Below, piece by piece: positions 10,682 to 21,876 of a stretch of 64,000 nt of DNA (positions are counted from its first letter, which is position 1; every line of letters begins with the position of its first letter). This stretch comes from Aphrophora alni (lineage: Eukaryota > Arthropoda > Insecta > Hemiptera > Aphrophoridae): positions 143,409,618 through 143,473,617 of the forward strand of contig OY740765.1 of NCBI GenBank assembly GCA_963513935.1, written 5' to 3'. Both the position numbers and the translations under genes were made by a program. The notes beneath the pieces were generated by a model, which saw only the letters and a program-made list of their open reading frames with translations, had not been told where the DNA came from and searched no databases.

Positions 10682-11121
10682 TTTCCAGAGGTTGTTCACG
10701 CATTCATCAGGCTAGTGCCTACGGACAGATTACCGGAATTTAAAGACTTGATTGAGTAACTTTATGCGTTTGTAGGGGAACCGGAAGATTTAACTTTATA
10801 CGATGTGTATAGTATACTGACTTTGAATTTTTTTTTTACAGCGCCCATGGGAGTCATTGGTGCGTCTTCTTCACCAAATAATGAATGACGGCATCAACAC
10901 CATTGTACCCAGTGGGACAGCGACTGTTAGAGATACAGGGTCCTCACCTCAACGGTCGGCCACATCTGCAGGTGGACAGACTGCAAACTCTAATAATACA
11001 TGCCCTGTCTGTCTGACAGAGAGGTTCGATTACACCCTGAGGTCCTGACTGTGCACACATGGTGGAAACGTGTCCTCTATGTCAGACACAAATAACGGTG
11101 CGTGTCGACATTTTTCTGTAA
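10682..11121 (+). pseudogene. RING-finger gene relic, 3' end
   Basis: An open stretch from 10682 reads FPEVVHAFIRLVPTDRLPEF, then after one in-frame TAA, LYAFVGEPEDLTLYDVYS. A donor-like GTATAC follows, and a pyrimidine tract ending TTTACAG (to 10841) opens a second exon-like frame reading RPWESLVRLLHQIMNDG. It ends with NTCPVCLTERFDYTL, the first half of a RING finger. A stop follows. The second half resumes in another frame as CAHMVETCPLCQTQ, ending in a natural TAA at 11119-11121. The central Cys-His part of the RING is deleted, so ubiquitin-ligase function is lost. The CPLC...V.IFL ending at the extreme C-terminus resembles IAP- and neuralized-type RING proteins, but I cannot name the parent gene. 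Confidence 0.5.
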
Positions 11122-11481
11122 AAGAAGCAGAGCACAACTTTTAGCATTATTTATTTTTTATTATTTTTCCAAATTCCCCTCTTAGATGTCTATCGCCTTG
11201 TCGTGGTGAGAGGGCTTTAAACCGAATTGATAGACAGTGTTTGAGCTTTTGTTTTTTTTCCACCAATATTCTTGAGCGCTGGTATAGGATATTGTGTAGT
11301 AGTTATATAAACAATGTGTAACTGTTATATTTAGTCACGCTTGTTCGAGGAGCCTAGTCAAGAGGACGGATCTAGGGTAACGTATGAAGTAAATGACGTA
11401 ATATTCATCATGCAGTTGTTTTTTTTACGTCTAAAACGACCCACTTATTGTAATAATTGAATAAACTTACTTTTTTTTGTA
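11122..11481. other. No gene seen
   Basis: AT-rich sequence downstream of the RING relic. A short TTAGATGTCTATCGCC segment is less AT-rich but holds no recognisable frame. Confidence 0.45.
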
Positions 11482-11791
11482 GTCAATAGTGGATCTTTTT
11501 TTTTATTATTTGCACTATAGCTTTTTCAGGATGAATCCTATCATCAGGTGCTTGTCAATTTTTAATCAAATTACATAACACATTACCACTTAGCACCAAA
11601 CTTTCACTATTAAACATTTTAATATTTTTTAAAGTTTTAATGTTATGTTAGTCTTAATAGTTTTAATAGTGAAAGTTTGGTGCTAAGTTGTTTGTGTTAT
11701 GTAATTTGATTAAACTGACAAGCACCTGATGATGGGATTTATCCTGAAAAAGCTTTAGAGCAAATAATAAAAAAAAATATCCACTATTGAC
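11482..11791. mobile_element. 310-bp foldback element with CTGATGA...GAAA motifs
   Basis: About 130 bp at each end (from GTCAATAGTGGAT at 11482 to ATCCACTATTGAC at 11791) are inverted copies with small indels. Flanking GTA on both sides could be a target duplication, but is too short to trust. Each arm carries CTGATGA, a stem-forming 13 nt and GAAA (minus strand 11547-11522; plus strand 11726-11749), a layout reminiscent of hammerhead-ribozyme cores found in some retroelement ends. Confidence 0.65.
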
Positions 11792-11879
11792 GTAATATTT
11801 TAATAACTTTAAACTATGATATTAAATGTAATGAACAAAAGAAGCATTTATGGTTATTTTACTCTTGGCTACAAAGCAG

Positions 11880-12640
11880 TTCAAATACTTCAATAAAACA
11901 CGCACTCTAAGCCTATTTATTAATATCTGTCCTATAATGTGAAATGTTGGATACTTTTTACAAGTTGTTGTTTTCGCTTTAATTATGGCTTTAAAATAAG
12001 CCAAATACTTGTAAAAAACAGATTGTACAATATAAATTCAAAAAGTCAATCAATATAATTAATCCACTATTTGTCATTTCTTGACATATGACTTTATAAA
12101 AAAGACAGTTGGGACACTCTGCCGTAGCACTTGAACACAATTGCATGACATACCTGTTTATGCTGAATATCACAATAATTATTGTTTAAACAATTTGCAG
12201 GGTACAATCGGCTAACAGTAAACGCCACCCCAGCTACAACAGACGCAGTTCCTGCCGTCAGAACAGTTACAAAAGATCTCTTTGATTATGAAGTTCAAGT
12301 TTATATTTATAATCACAAAGATCTCCGAAAACCGTTGTGACGGCAGGAGCTGCATCTGGAACTGTTAGCCGCTTGCAAATGTGCCCAAGTGCTACGGCAG
12401 AGAGCCCCAACTGTCCGTATTCTAAAGTCATATGTCAAGGAATGACAAATAGTGGATGTGGATACACTATTTCGGTTGATTTTGAATTTATATTGTACAA
12501 TTTTTTTTTTACAAGTATTTGGCCTATTTTAAAGCCAAAAATAAAGCGAAAACAACAACTTGTAAAAAGTATTTAACATTACTCATTATAGGGCAGATAT
12601 TAATACATAGGCTTAGAGTGTGTGTTTTATTGAATTATTG
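11880..12640. repeat. Diverged inverted duplication, about 260-bp arms
   Basis: About 11880-12140 and 12380-12640 are inverted copies. Shared words include GTGCTACGGCAGAG, GTCATATGTCAAG, GACAAATAGTGGAT, ACTTGTAAAAAGTA and AGGCTTAGAGTGTG. Divergence is visibly higher than in the 6.2-7.5 kb palindrome, with indels. Both copies encode a similar peptide around SATAECPNC / SATAESPNC, of unknown meaning. The spacer begins with a CAATTTGCAG acceptor-like site (to about 12200). Confidence 0.7.
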
Positions 12641-13937
12641 TACGCAGAAGATGTTCTTATTAAATTTAGAGACCTGATAAAGAATTATACAAGAATCTAA
12701 AATATTTTGGTTTGTTTTTATTTGGTTTCCATAGAGATTTAAATGATTTTATCATTGTTGTAGTTAAATAATTATATTTTTATTACACACGCACGCACAC
12801 ACACACACAAACAAATACTGAAAAAAAGATAAATGATCTGGCCGTGTTTGGACAATGCATTAGAAAAGGAAACAACCGAGTGACCACATAGGTAATCATC
12901 AACCTAGTATGACTGTAAATTTTAACAGATTTATTGGTAAATGAATAACCCTATAGAGGATTTAAGAGTTTAACAAGTAGGTTGAAAACAATTAATTATA
13001 AATTATGGGTTGCCATTAACCAACTTAAACTGTTATTATTTAGGTATAATAATATAAACTAGGCCCACTAATAATAAACCTAAACTCACTAAAGGCAACC
13101 CATTAAATATTCTAGGATCCATGTATTGGGGTGATAATTCAAACAATTCTAGCTTAGGCCCATGTGCTACTGCTTTAATAAAATTCTTATTTCTAGGGTT
13201 AATAAGAATACTATTTGATCTGTCTATACAAATCTGTAGGCCTACATACAGCCTATATATTTTATACATTTCAGTAAAGTAAAAGGTTATATTTGATTGT
13301 AATTTACTTCTGATTAGATTTTCCCAAGTGGTTGCAGCTAATTACTATAAAATTTATCGATTTAATATGATTGGTTGTAGCCTAATTCTTAATTTTACGC
13401 TTATGGACAAGATACTGTGTACCGATAACCGATTATGCATAGCCTACGTAAACTTAATTTGATTGATTGTCAATTAACTAACATAACTGAACTATCGATA
13501 ACTATAATCAATAGATTCTAAATTAGTCTCACAGATTTTAATCTAACTTAACTACTACAGATATAATCTATAGGGCCTACTAAGCTTAATATTTAATCTA
13601 ATTGTATTAGCCTATGGTACTGGAATAAAACTATTGGGCCTCTTATTTAACTTTATAGTCTCAACTTAGATCTAACTATTTAAATTAAAACACTATTCTT
13701 GGGAATATTTTTTATGACTACATATTTTGAAAACTATTCTTATAGTATATTGCCTACTCATCTGCTTTTAGTTAGTTTTGGAAGTTTTATTATTTTTTGT
13801 AAATGATGCAATTCAAACAAAGTGAATTTTCCTAGATATTTTGAAGTGATAACTTTTTTGGCCCGTTGGGCATTTTTGGCATGGGGCAAAAAATGTAAAC
13901 TCGCGTCACGCAACGTACCGTACCTACCATTCTGAGG
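12641..13937. other. No gene seen
   Basis: AT-rich DNA with a short (CA)n run near 12787-12810. Short frames lack any family resemblance. Confidence 0.5.
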
Positions 13938-13941
13938 CATA

Positions 13942-14005
<64 letters not shown>

Positions 14006-14060
14006 GAATCATCTAAACAAGCGACGGTGCTTCTGGTCTCTCTCTCTCTCTCTCTCTCTC
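13938..14060. repeat. (TA)n and (TC)n microsatellites
   Basis: A (TA)n tract fills about 13943-14006 and a (TC)n tract about 14037-14060, separated by a short unique piece. Confidence 0.95.
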
Positions 14061-14112
14061 GTAGAGCACAGAGCTGGGATGTATTATGTATATAATATAT
14101 AGGGAGCATCGG

Positions 14113-14274
14113 TTGTATGGCATTGCGCATACCTTTGTGTTGTATAGCACTGCGCATACGTTTGGGCTGTATAGCGGTACGCATACTTTAGGGCTGTATA
14201 GCACTACGCATACGTTTGGGCTTTATAGCGTTACGCATACGTTTGGGCTATATAGCATTGCGCATACGTTTGTG
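14113..14274. repeat. 27-bp minisatellite, 6 copies
   Basis: Six diverged copies of a 27-bp unit (TGTATAGCACTGCGCATACG plus TTTGGGC) run without length change. Because 27 is a multiple of 3, the array is open and encodes nine-residue repeats of the type GLYSxTHTF. These read straight into the endonuclease fragment that follows, from an ATG at 14086. Confidence 0.93.
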
Positions 14275-14732
14275 TTTACAACAATTAGTGAAGTTTTGTC
14301 TGAATTTATTTGCAACAAAACAGGAATATCTTGTTTTTCAATCAATTGTCAAAGCATCATTGAACACGCACTCGATCTCAATGACAGTATTTATAAAAAA
14401 TCAAATGTAATTATTCTTTCGGAAACACGTATAAAAGATGGAAAGATCACAGATATTCCGGATTTCTATTGCGTTACAAAGTATATACGACCAAAGGTTT
14501 CTGCCGGTGGAGTAGCAATTTATCATAATGCAGGTGATAATGCGAATATAGTAATCTCACATATGGATATTCATTCAAACAAATCAGCTGGCCTTGGAGT
14601 GTTCCTATCGAAAATCGGATAAATTTGTTTAAGTAGATGTGTAACAGAAACTGGACAGGTTATCATAATTATTGCTGTTTATATTTCTCCAGGCAAAAAT
14701 ATTCAGGAGATCACTAAATTTTATCTTCAAAA

Positions 14733-14795
<63 letters not shown>

Positions 14796-15185
14796 TAAAG
14801 ACGGTTCTACGTTGCTTGGAGAAAACTTTCATGAATTCCAATGGTAATCAGTGGCGATTTCAATATTAATTTTGCCGACGAAAATACACAACCACTGATC
14901 GATTTTCTCAAACAAAAGCTAGACTTAAACGAAATCAGACAAAATTTCTTAAAACTTAGACAAAATAGAAATCAGAGCACAACGAGGTATGGAACAACGA
15001 TTGATGCTGTATTTACGAGATTTTTGGAGAATTTCCAATCAAAAATTTCTATTAGTTACTTTAGTTATCATAAGCCGATCGTTTCTAGAATTCGATAGAA
15101 ATAGGTAATGAAACTAACATGCGACAAAATGATGAAAATGAGGATATGGTGATTGAGGATGTAACCAATGATGGTGATAATTGTT
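14275..15185 (+). pseudogene. Endonuclease (EEP/APE-type) domain relic of a transposon
   Basis: The first segment has CFSINCQSI, VIILSETRIKDGKI and SAGGVAIYHNAGD, the start of an endonuclease/exonuclease/phosphatase fold as in LINE and some Helitron proteins. It stops at 14620-14622. After a (TA)n expansion, a second segment from about 14841 reads VISGDFNINFADE, IDAVFTRFLEN and ISYFSYHKPIVS, covering the GDFN and SYHKP catalytic-side motifs. A shifted frame gives an acidic tail (NDENEDMVIEDV) to a TAA near 15185. SYFSYHKP is the form I associate with PIF1-helicase/Helitron-linked endonucleases, but LINE origin is possible. Stops, the inserted microsatellite and frameshifts make it non-functional. 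Confidence 0.65.
14739..14795. repeat. (TA)n microsatellite inside the endonuclease relic
   Basis: An almost pure TA tract lies between the two halves of the endonuclease fragment and destroys its reading frame. Confidence 0.95.
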
Positions 15186-16147
15186 AATTTGAATAATTTA
15201 AATACAAACATAATTTACATAAGAGATGAGAATGAGTATTGTATTATAAAGATACATGTACAATATCTGTTTTTTTTTCTTTTTCAATAACTGTTTTTTT
15301 TTTTCAAAAATTGTTACTTATTTTGTCAAAAAATAAAATTAACTCAAATGGAATATTCGTTGTAAAAAAATTATTGTATCTACCTTATTCTCCTATTATG
15401 TTCAAATTTATTTGGGAATTTAGATCGGTCGAAGAAGTTATCACTTCCAGCGTGTGGTCCTAAGAACATCCAATTTTTTTTCCTGTTACAGTATTTCTTG
15501 TAATTTAATCCGAGTAGCTCCCTCGGTTAAGGTCAGATTCAATGAAAACATCATGTTATTTAGTCTCAACTTTCAAGGCACTCTTCTAGAATATCGTGTG
15601 GTGCCTAAAAATCTAGTACATTTCAGTCAAGTAATACTTTGTCAAGTTCAGGTTGGCGGGTGGACCCGGGACTACCTGAGGCCACCCCTATAATCCCTCG
15701 CCGCGTCCGCCAGAGCTGTCTGCTGCCTAGGCGATGAGTCACCTACTGGCTGTGTTTATACAAAGATACACTTTCTTAACAGAATAATAATTTAACATTG
15801 TTAAGAGTATATTTGAAATCTAATAAAAAAGTTAAAGTTATGAAAAATGATACCAAACTCGACCTAGGTATTAGAACATTTAATACGAATTTTATTAAGA
15901 ATTGTTTACATTGTGACTGCGACTTTTTATTTAGATAATTTAGAAGGCAAGTTTTAAGCTATAATGAATATTAAAAGCTTTACTTAGGAACTCTATGGGT
16001 AAAAGTAAATTGACCGTAGAATTTGTTAATAACAGTAAATCTTTTTACTGAGATAATGAATGTAATACAAATTACATTAACAATCGGAGAAAAAGTTATG
16101 TACACAATATGCTAACTAAAATTGTGTATATTGTTTTCTTGTTTTAG
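15186..16147. other. No gene seen; short GC-richer patch near 15650-15740
   Basis: AT-rich, apart from about 90 bp around GGTGGACCCGGGACTACC that is clearly less AT-rich. A 79-codon frame (15454-15693) ends there without recognisable domains. It might be part of an unidentified repeat. Confidence 0.4.
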
Positions 16148-16300
16148 AAAATGGAGTGACCATTAGCATAATGGCAATATTAACACCAGATGAGATGTAG
16201 GAACTCTTTCCTAAATTGGGCCATAGGGCACTATTCAAAAGCAACTGGCAGAGATGGTGTCAGACATGCACTGTAATCTCACTGAGAAGCAAACTTATGT
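16148..16300 (+). pseudogene. SAM-like domain exon fragment
   Basis: After a TTTTCTTGTTTTAG acceptor-like site the frame reads ENGVTISIMAILTPDEM, an in-frame TAG, then ELFPKLGHRALFKSNWQ. The pattern (acidic start, hydrophobic L.T..., then FPKLG.R..F) matches the compact SAM-like helix bundle found in many insect transposon-linked and hypothetical proteins. One stop is visible. The rest of the gene is not identifiable nearby. Confidence 0.35.
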
Positions 16301-17859
16301 AAGCTTACATAAGTTAAAGTTATAAAAAAAAAATTTCTACAATAAATTATTGACCCTATAACTGACTGTAATGACCCTGTGTAGGTACACTACTGTAAAT
16401 CCTACATAGGCCTATAGTATATCATCTTGTCCATGACATTACGTTGAATAATAATATGTAATTGAACGAAAATGCGAATATATGAATATATTTATTTATG
16501 TAAAGAGTAAAAAAAAGTAAGTTATACACATATTACGAAAACATAAAAATGTAACATCTGTATAGTCGAAACAATTTAAAAATATATTAAATTCCAAAAT
16601 ACTGTTTTTACATTAATTTCCAAATGTATTTGCGAACAATTGTTGTAAGAGTGTAATAATAACCTTACAGGCCTATAAAAATATGTTACAATTGCTTTTG
16701 TAGCTAAAGGTAAGTAGTTTCAGAAAATATTGAGGGGAAAAAAATTAAAATTAAACATTTGAAGAAAATTGTAAAAAATTATCCTGCTTAAAAAATGTTT
16801 TCTTTGACTTTTTTATATTTAATACGCTTTTAGGTTAGAAATATGAAATAAATAAATATATCAGTAGACGCAGAAACAAATATCCTTTCCAATATTGTAA
16901 TTGTAATTTTGTCCAACAAATTACTAAGGAAAAAAATATTTTTGTGATAAGACACAACTCTTGAAAAGTAATCTAGAATATAGGGTGGTTTCGATAAATA
17001 AAGCTTCCTTCCGCTAACTGTATGAAAAGAAATAGCAGTGTTTACAAACTCCAATCTTGTTTATCCGAAAGTTCAGTTTACGACCTCTTTGAGCCAGTAC
17101 CAATAATATCATCTATCATTAATATATAACCTCCTAAATCCGTGTTTTAATAAGGATCGAGTACGGAATTTGCCAATATAGAATATATTTACCAAACACT
17201 ATAATTCATTGGTCTTTCTAAAAGCGTAGTCTATGCAGTTCCCAAAATAGGGTACGGGAACTCTTTGGGGGTACACGGTACCTATACCGTACAAGCTCTA
17301 AAGTGGTTGGAATATGTCTATTTTTGTATAATATCCAGAATGCAGGGAAAAACTACATTCATTCCCGTTACCCATAAAGCATAAAAGTTTATAAAACACT
17401 GAGCTGGGTCATTCTCAGTATTTGAGATAATGTTGACACCACAAAATATTTTGTTAGTTTTGTCCAAGAGCAAATTATCTACTTTTTTTAAAAAAATTTC
17501 GCAGGTAGGTGGAAAATCTTCAAAAGAATAAGGGAGAAATCCGCTCTTCCCAATAGTGTGAGATTCTTACACACTAAAAACCACCTTCCTTCCTGTTAGT
17601 ACCCCTATTGCGTTGGACAAGGAAACAGGAAAGGTTTTCCATGTACCAAGCTGAGAAGCTCTTTCCATGGGCATATCGAGATTGTAAATGTAAAAGAAAG
17701 CAGAACGTTATGTAGGCTATCCGCGCGAAGGGCGTGGTAAAGAACTGGCTGGGACACTGAGTCCAGTCAGTTAAAACCTCGCGACAGATCATGCAGGAGC
17801 CCAGGTTTGGTAGATGTGATGTGCAAGGTGAAGGGTGGGAGTTACCTTACAAATACTTT
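16301..17859. other. No supported gene
   Basis: AT-rich. The less AT-rich stretch 17530-17820 contains a 72-codon minus-strand frame beginning MICREVLTDWTQCPSQFF, which I do not recognise. It may be an unidentified repeat. Confidence 0.4.
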
Positions 17860-18200
17860 GTTAGTGAATTCTGTCCAAATTCAAACAACGAAAAGCAAAT
17901 GTTATAATGGTTAAGGAATAAAAATATCCCTTGTAGTAGTGAAATGTATAAATCTGACCTTTATAATTTAATATTACAAAATAAGACCCGGTATGAAGAA
18001 TATCTTTCCAATAATCTTTTAGAAAAACATGGTCATTCTGTTGTGAGACTGCCTTCGTATCACCCAGAACTAAACGCGATTGAAGTTATAATTTGGCCTC
18101 GAGTAAAAAATGCAGTAGCGGCTTTTAATGTAAATAACAATATTAGTATAGTTCAACCCATTTTACAACATGCTGTAGTTTAGGAAGACAAATTCTCCTT
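17860..18200 (+). pseudogene. Tc1/mariner-superfamily transposase fragment
   Basis: An open piece from 17944 ends with GHSVVRLPSYHPELNAIEVI and WPRVKNAVAAFN, the C-terminal DDE-domain signature (LP.YHPELN.IE..W..VKN) of Tc1-type transposases. A preceding shifted segment (NSVQIQTTKSK, then WLRNKNIPC) gives the region around the second catalytic aspartate, which itself is not preserved. One frameshift lies near 17905. The usual final acid after ELN is retained as the E of NAIE. Only about the last third of the protein remains. Confidence 0.72.
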
Positions 18201-19971
18201 CACGCAGTGATGTATCTACTAACAGCCTATTTACTACATGCCCCTCATTTCTCCAACGTGCGCGAGACTTGGTCGAAGTTAACTTTGTTGTTACTCTACT
18301 TCTTTTTACAGTATATAAGAAAATATGTTTTTGGTAGAATAGGAATTATGAAAATAGCATTTATATTTTATGGGAGTGAGATACGAAATCAACATTCGTA
18401 GGTCAATAATATTGATACATTGGAATGTATAGTAGTAATTAAGTCAGCAATACGGGCATAACGCAATAATAATAGGAAATTTATTTTTTTAATTCATCCA
18501 AAAGCCTTAAGGCTAGCAACGAGCACACAAACAGGATCTTTAAACCAATAATCAGCAATAATTGAAATAAACAGGCGTAGTTGAAATTTCGTACTTGGTA
18601 TGAGATTACGTACTACATAATAATAATAGGATAGATCTTGTCAAATCAGCAGGTTATGTGTTACACGTGCATTAGGCATGAGCAAGGGAGCTAAGTCTTA
18701 TTGTAATATGAAAATCCTCGTTTAGTCATATTCTCTCTTCTTTTCTCAATTTTAATTCATTTTTATGTGTATTTTATAGAAAGGCAAACTCACTCAAATG
18801 TCACCGCCGTGAAGAAACAAGATGAGATTTTGACATTTGAATGTGAACTGCCAAGTCAACGACCTTAACCTCAATAATAACCAGAGATTTTAGATAGAGA
18901 GCATAAAAGTCATACGATACGATCGAAGGAAAGCTAGATTAAAATTAAAATTTAAAAAAATTAAAAACTAAAAAAAGTTCATTAAAATTGTCAGTTTTTA
19001 GATATTAAGGTCTTGTAGTTAGATGTAAGTCAAGTTGTTTATTTATGATGGTAAAAATTGCTTTCATTTTAATAATGAATTTGTATATCAAACATTAAAA
19101 TGTTTAATTAGAAATTATTGAGAACACTTGTTTAAAAAACATTTTTTATGTCGAATATTTTTTAATGATAATTTCCTATGCAAATTTTGAGGTTCCAAAG
19201 AAGAACGCAAATAATTCAATTTTTCAACACTACTTGGGTTAACCATTTTAAGACTTGGTTGCTTCCTACAAATCCTACAGCTGACTTATGGAAAATTTGA
19301 TAAATGAGAATAACATATATATTTACAATTTAAGTTGACTTCTTCATTTTGAATACCGTCATTGATTTTAGATACTAAATCCCAAATTTATACTACAAAT
19401 CTGTAGGGGGTGTGTATTATAGTGCGAATAAAACTGGAAAGAGACCGCGGTTGTGGTGTGGCGGGGTAACGATGTTGCCAAATTAAATTTCATTATTTTT
19501 AAGAATTCTTAGTAATATGAGTAATGATTTCTAAAAAAAAAAATTTTAATTTAAATTAAGATTATTTATTCTATGTTCATTTCAGTGTCTAATTACTGAC
19601 CTTTTACCCAAGCACATTTTGTCACTTTCGTAGAATTGGCAACATGGGACCTTTACAAAACAATGGTCGCCTGCTATTCATCCAGAAGGCTACGAGCCCC
19701 TCACACTATATCCGCTTTCACTTTCATAGAATCCCTTTCCAGTTTAAATCCAACTATATATGTATGCGTCTGTAGAAAAATAAATAATTAGTTTTTGATT
19801 CTATGCTTTAACAGGATTTATTGGCATTCGCCAAAAGGATTTGCTAATACGCACGAAACCATAAATAATTAGTTTTGTTTTTATAATTAGCTTTGAATAT
19901 GTAAAGAGTTGATGTATATATTTTAATATAGATGTTTACAAAATTTGATATATATCAAAATATAGGAATCT
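18201..19971. other. No gene seen
   Basis: AT-rich with a few less AT-rich patches (about 19400-19480 and 19620-19760) that share only short words (AAACTGGAAAG, ATGTTGCCAA) in inverted order. No supported frame. Confidence 0.45.
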
Positions 19972-19997
19972 AAATTACTTCAAACTTCAAGCCAATT

Positions 19998-20058
<61 letters not shown>

Positions 20059-20095
20059 TTATAAACTATAATTGGCTTGAAGTTTGAAGTAATTT
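19972..20095. repeat. Perfect 36-bp inverted repeat around a (TA)n core
   Basis: 19972-20007 and 20060-20095 are exact reverse complements (AAATTACTTCAAACTTCAAG and onward). The interior is an almost pure TA tract, so the full 124 bp can fold into one long hairpin. Confidence 0.95.
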
Positions 20096-20600
20096 CGATT
20101 CCGATTATAATATTATGTATTGTGTAGCTAATTCAACAATCAATGTTGAGTATAAAATTATCTCGTGCGAAACCGCGGTTAAGTGCTAGTTAGACATAAA
20201 CTCAATGACACCACCCTGAAGTTGTAACAACAACTTGCTTGTTATCAACTAATTAAACCACGGGTATTACCTTTTTCTACAGTCTCTTCATTAGTCTAAC
20301 ATAAAACAACGTTAAATTAGAATTATAATCATTTATAAAAAAAGTGATATATTTAGAAGCCAAATTCAAAGTAGTCTTCATGCGTATTGAAAAACCTTTT
20401 AGAGAATGCCAATAAAGCATGTTAAGTGCATAGAAGTAAAAAAAGTAAGCGAAGCAACTATCGATATTGTACAGTCGAAATAGAAATTTTAGCTTCAACA
20501 ATTGAGCAGTAACACACGTCTTACTATAAATATATTTACATTTAGTTGTATCTACTAAAATCAACTTATTTAAAATCATTATTGAATAAAATCAATTTGG
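20096..20600. other. No gene seen
   Basis: AT-rich. A 100-codon minus-strand frame (20277-20579) has low complexity and no recognisable domain. Confidence 0.45.
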
Positions 20601-20673
20601 ATTCTGCCCCAGTGCTAAGAGATTTATCTACAGAATTAATTTCATCAGTTCTGTTTTATCTATAAATCTAAAG

Positions 20674-21872
20674 GTAAGTTTGAAACTTTATTGAGTTATA
20701 AGTTAGGATTACATTGCAATTTTAGCCTAATTACTACTATACTAAAATTATAACTACATTTACCTACTCCTATTATATTTTACTATTCTGTTTCAAAATG
20801 AATGATGACTGAATATACTGGTAACGTTTTGTTGACTGAAATAAATAACCTAGGCTAAATACATTAGGGCTACAATAATTATTACAAGACTTTTCAAGGC
20901 GAAACTGTAAAATGTGCTCAATGATGGTTCATAGGGCATGATTTAACAACTTATTCAACTTCTTATATCAGCAACTGTAAGGGTAAACATTTAACATTTT
21001 TATGGTTTTGAGTAAACTCCTATTTAATCAGTTCATATTTTTTGTCACAAGACACTTTTAAAATCACAAAATGCATTATTTTAGTAGAAATTATGAAATA
21101 TAAAAGTAGGAAATTAAGCTCAGGTTATGAATTCAACCATACACCATTTAAAGTCTTCTATATTTTTCATTTCCGACATGTTTAATCTTTGAAATTGACT
21201 TTTATAAACCTTTATGTAAGATATGTGAAAATTAAAAAAAAATCAGTGAGAAGGGGAAATAGTAAACAATTACCAAGGGAATATTTGACACCTAGAACAA
21301 ATTGGGTTTTTTAGGTTTAAAAATATAGCCTAAGCATTAAACATTAGTATCGTGCATTTTTTAAATCAAAAGATAATCTAGCCTAAATGTCACTCATTTT
21401 ATCTAAGCCTATATGTAATTTATGAAGAGAGTGATAGATCACACCATAATTAATATCTATTATAACTGTACTGTATATTTTTTTTGTTAATTAAAGGCAA
21501 ACAACTATAGCAGTCTTCTTCACTTCTGTTAACAATAAACTTTGCAATATGGTGTTGTAGACTATAGACAAGTGACTAAAGGCTAGTTCATCATCCATTG
21601 TTACACTTAAAATTATTTTTCTTTTAACCATAATATTATATTAACCTATCAAAGTTCAGAAAAAAATGCTGGTATCACTTTGTCCATATAAATAATGCCA
21701 TCCTTCCCTACCCAAACAATAATGTATCAGACTCCCCAGATTAGGTTAGCTTTTGTTGTCAATCCTCAATTTGTCATTGACGTCGCTGAATATTTTACTC
21801 TGTATTTATCATACTCTAAGAACAGATTTCATGTTCAAAACATGTATAAAATTATTTCTATTCTTGTTTCAG
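20674..21872 (+). other. Candidate intron of a small gene
   Basis: An AAAG|GTAAGT consensus donor at 20673/20674 and a TTCTTGTTTCAG acceptor ending at 21872 bound a 1.2-kb AT-rich stretch just upstream of the 63-codon frame at 21877. This would make the exon ending at 20673 a 5' untranslated exon. Confidence 0.35.
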
Positions 21873-21876
21873 AATA

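Noticed and set aside
13036..13269. 77-aa minus-strand frame as a gene
   Set aside because: No domain, no start context, AT-rich surroundings typical of chance frames.
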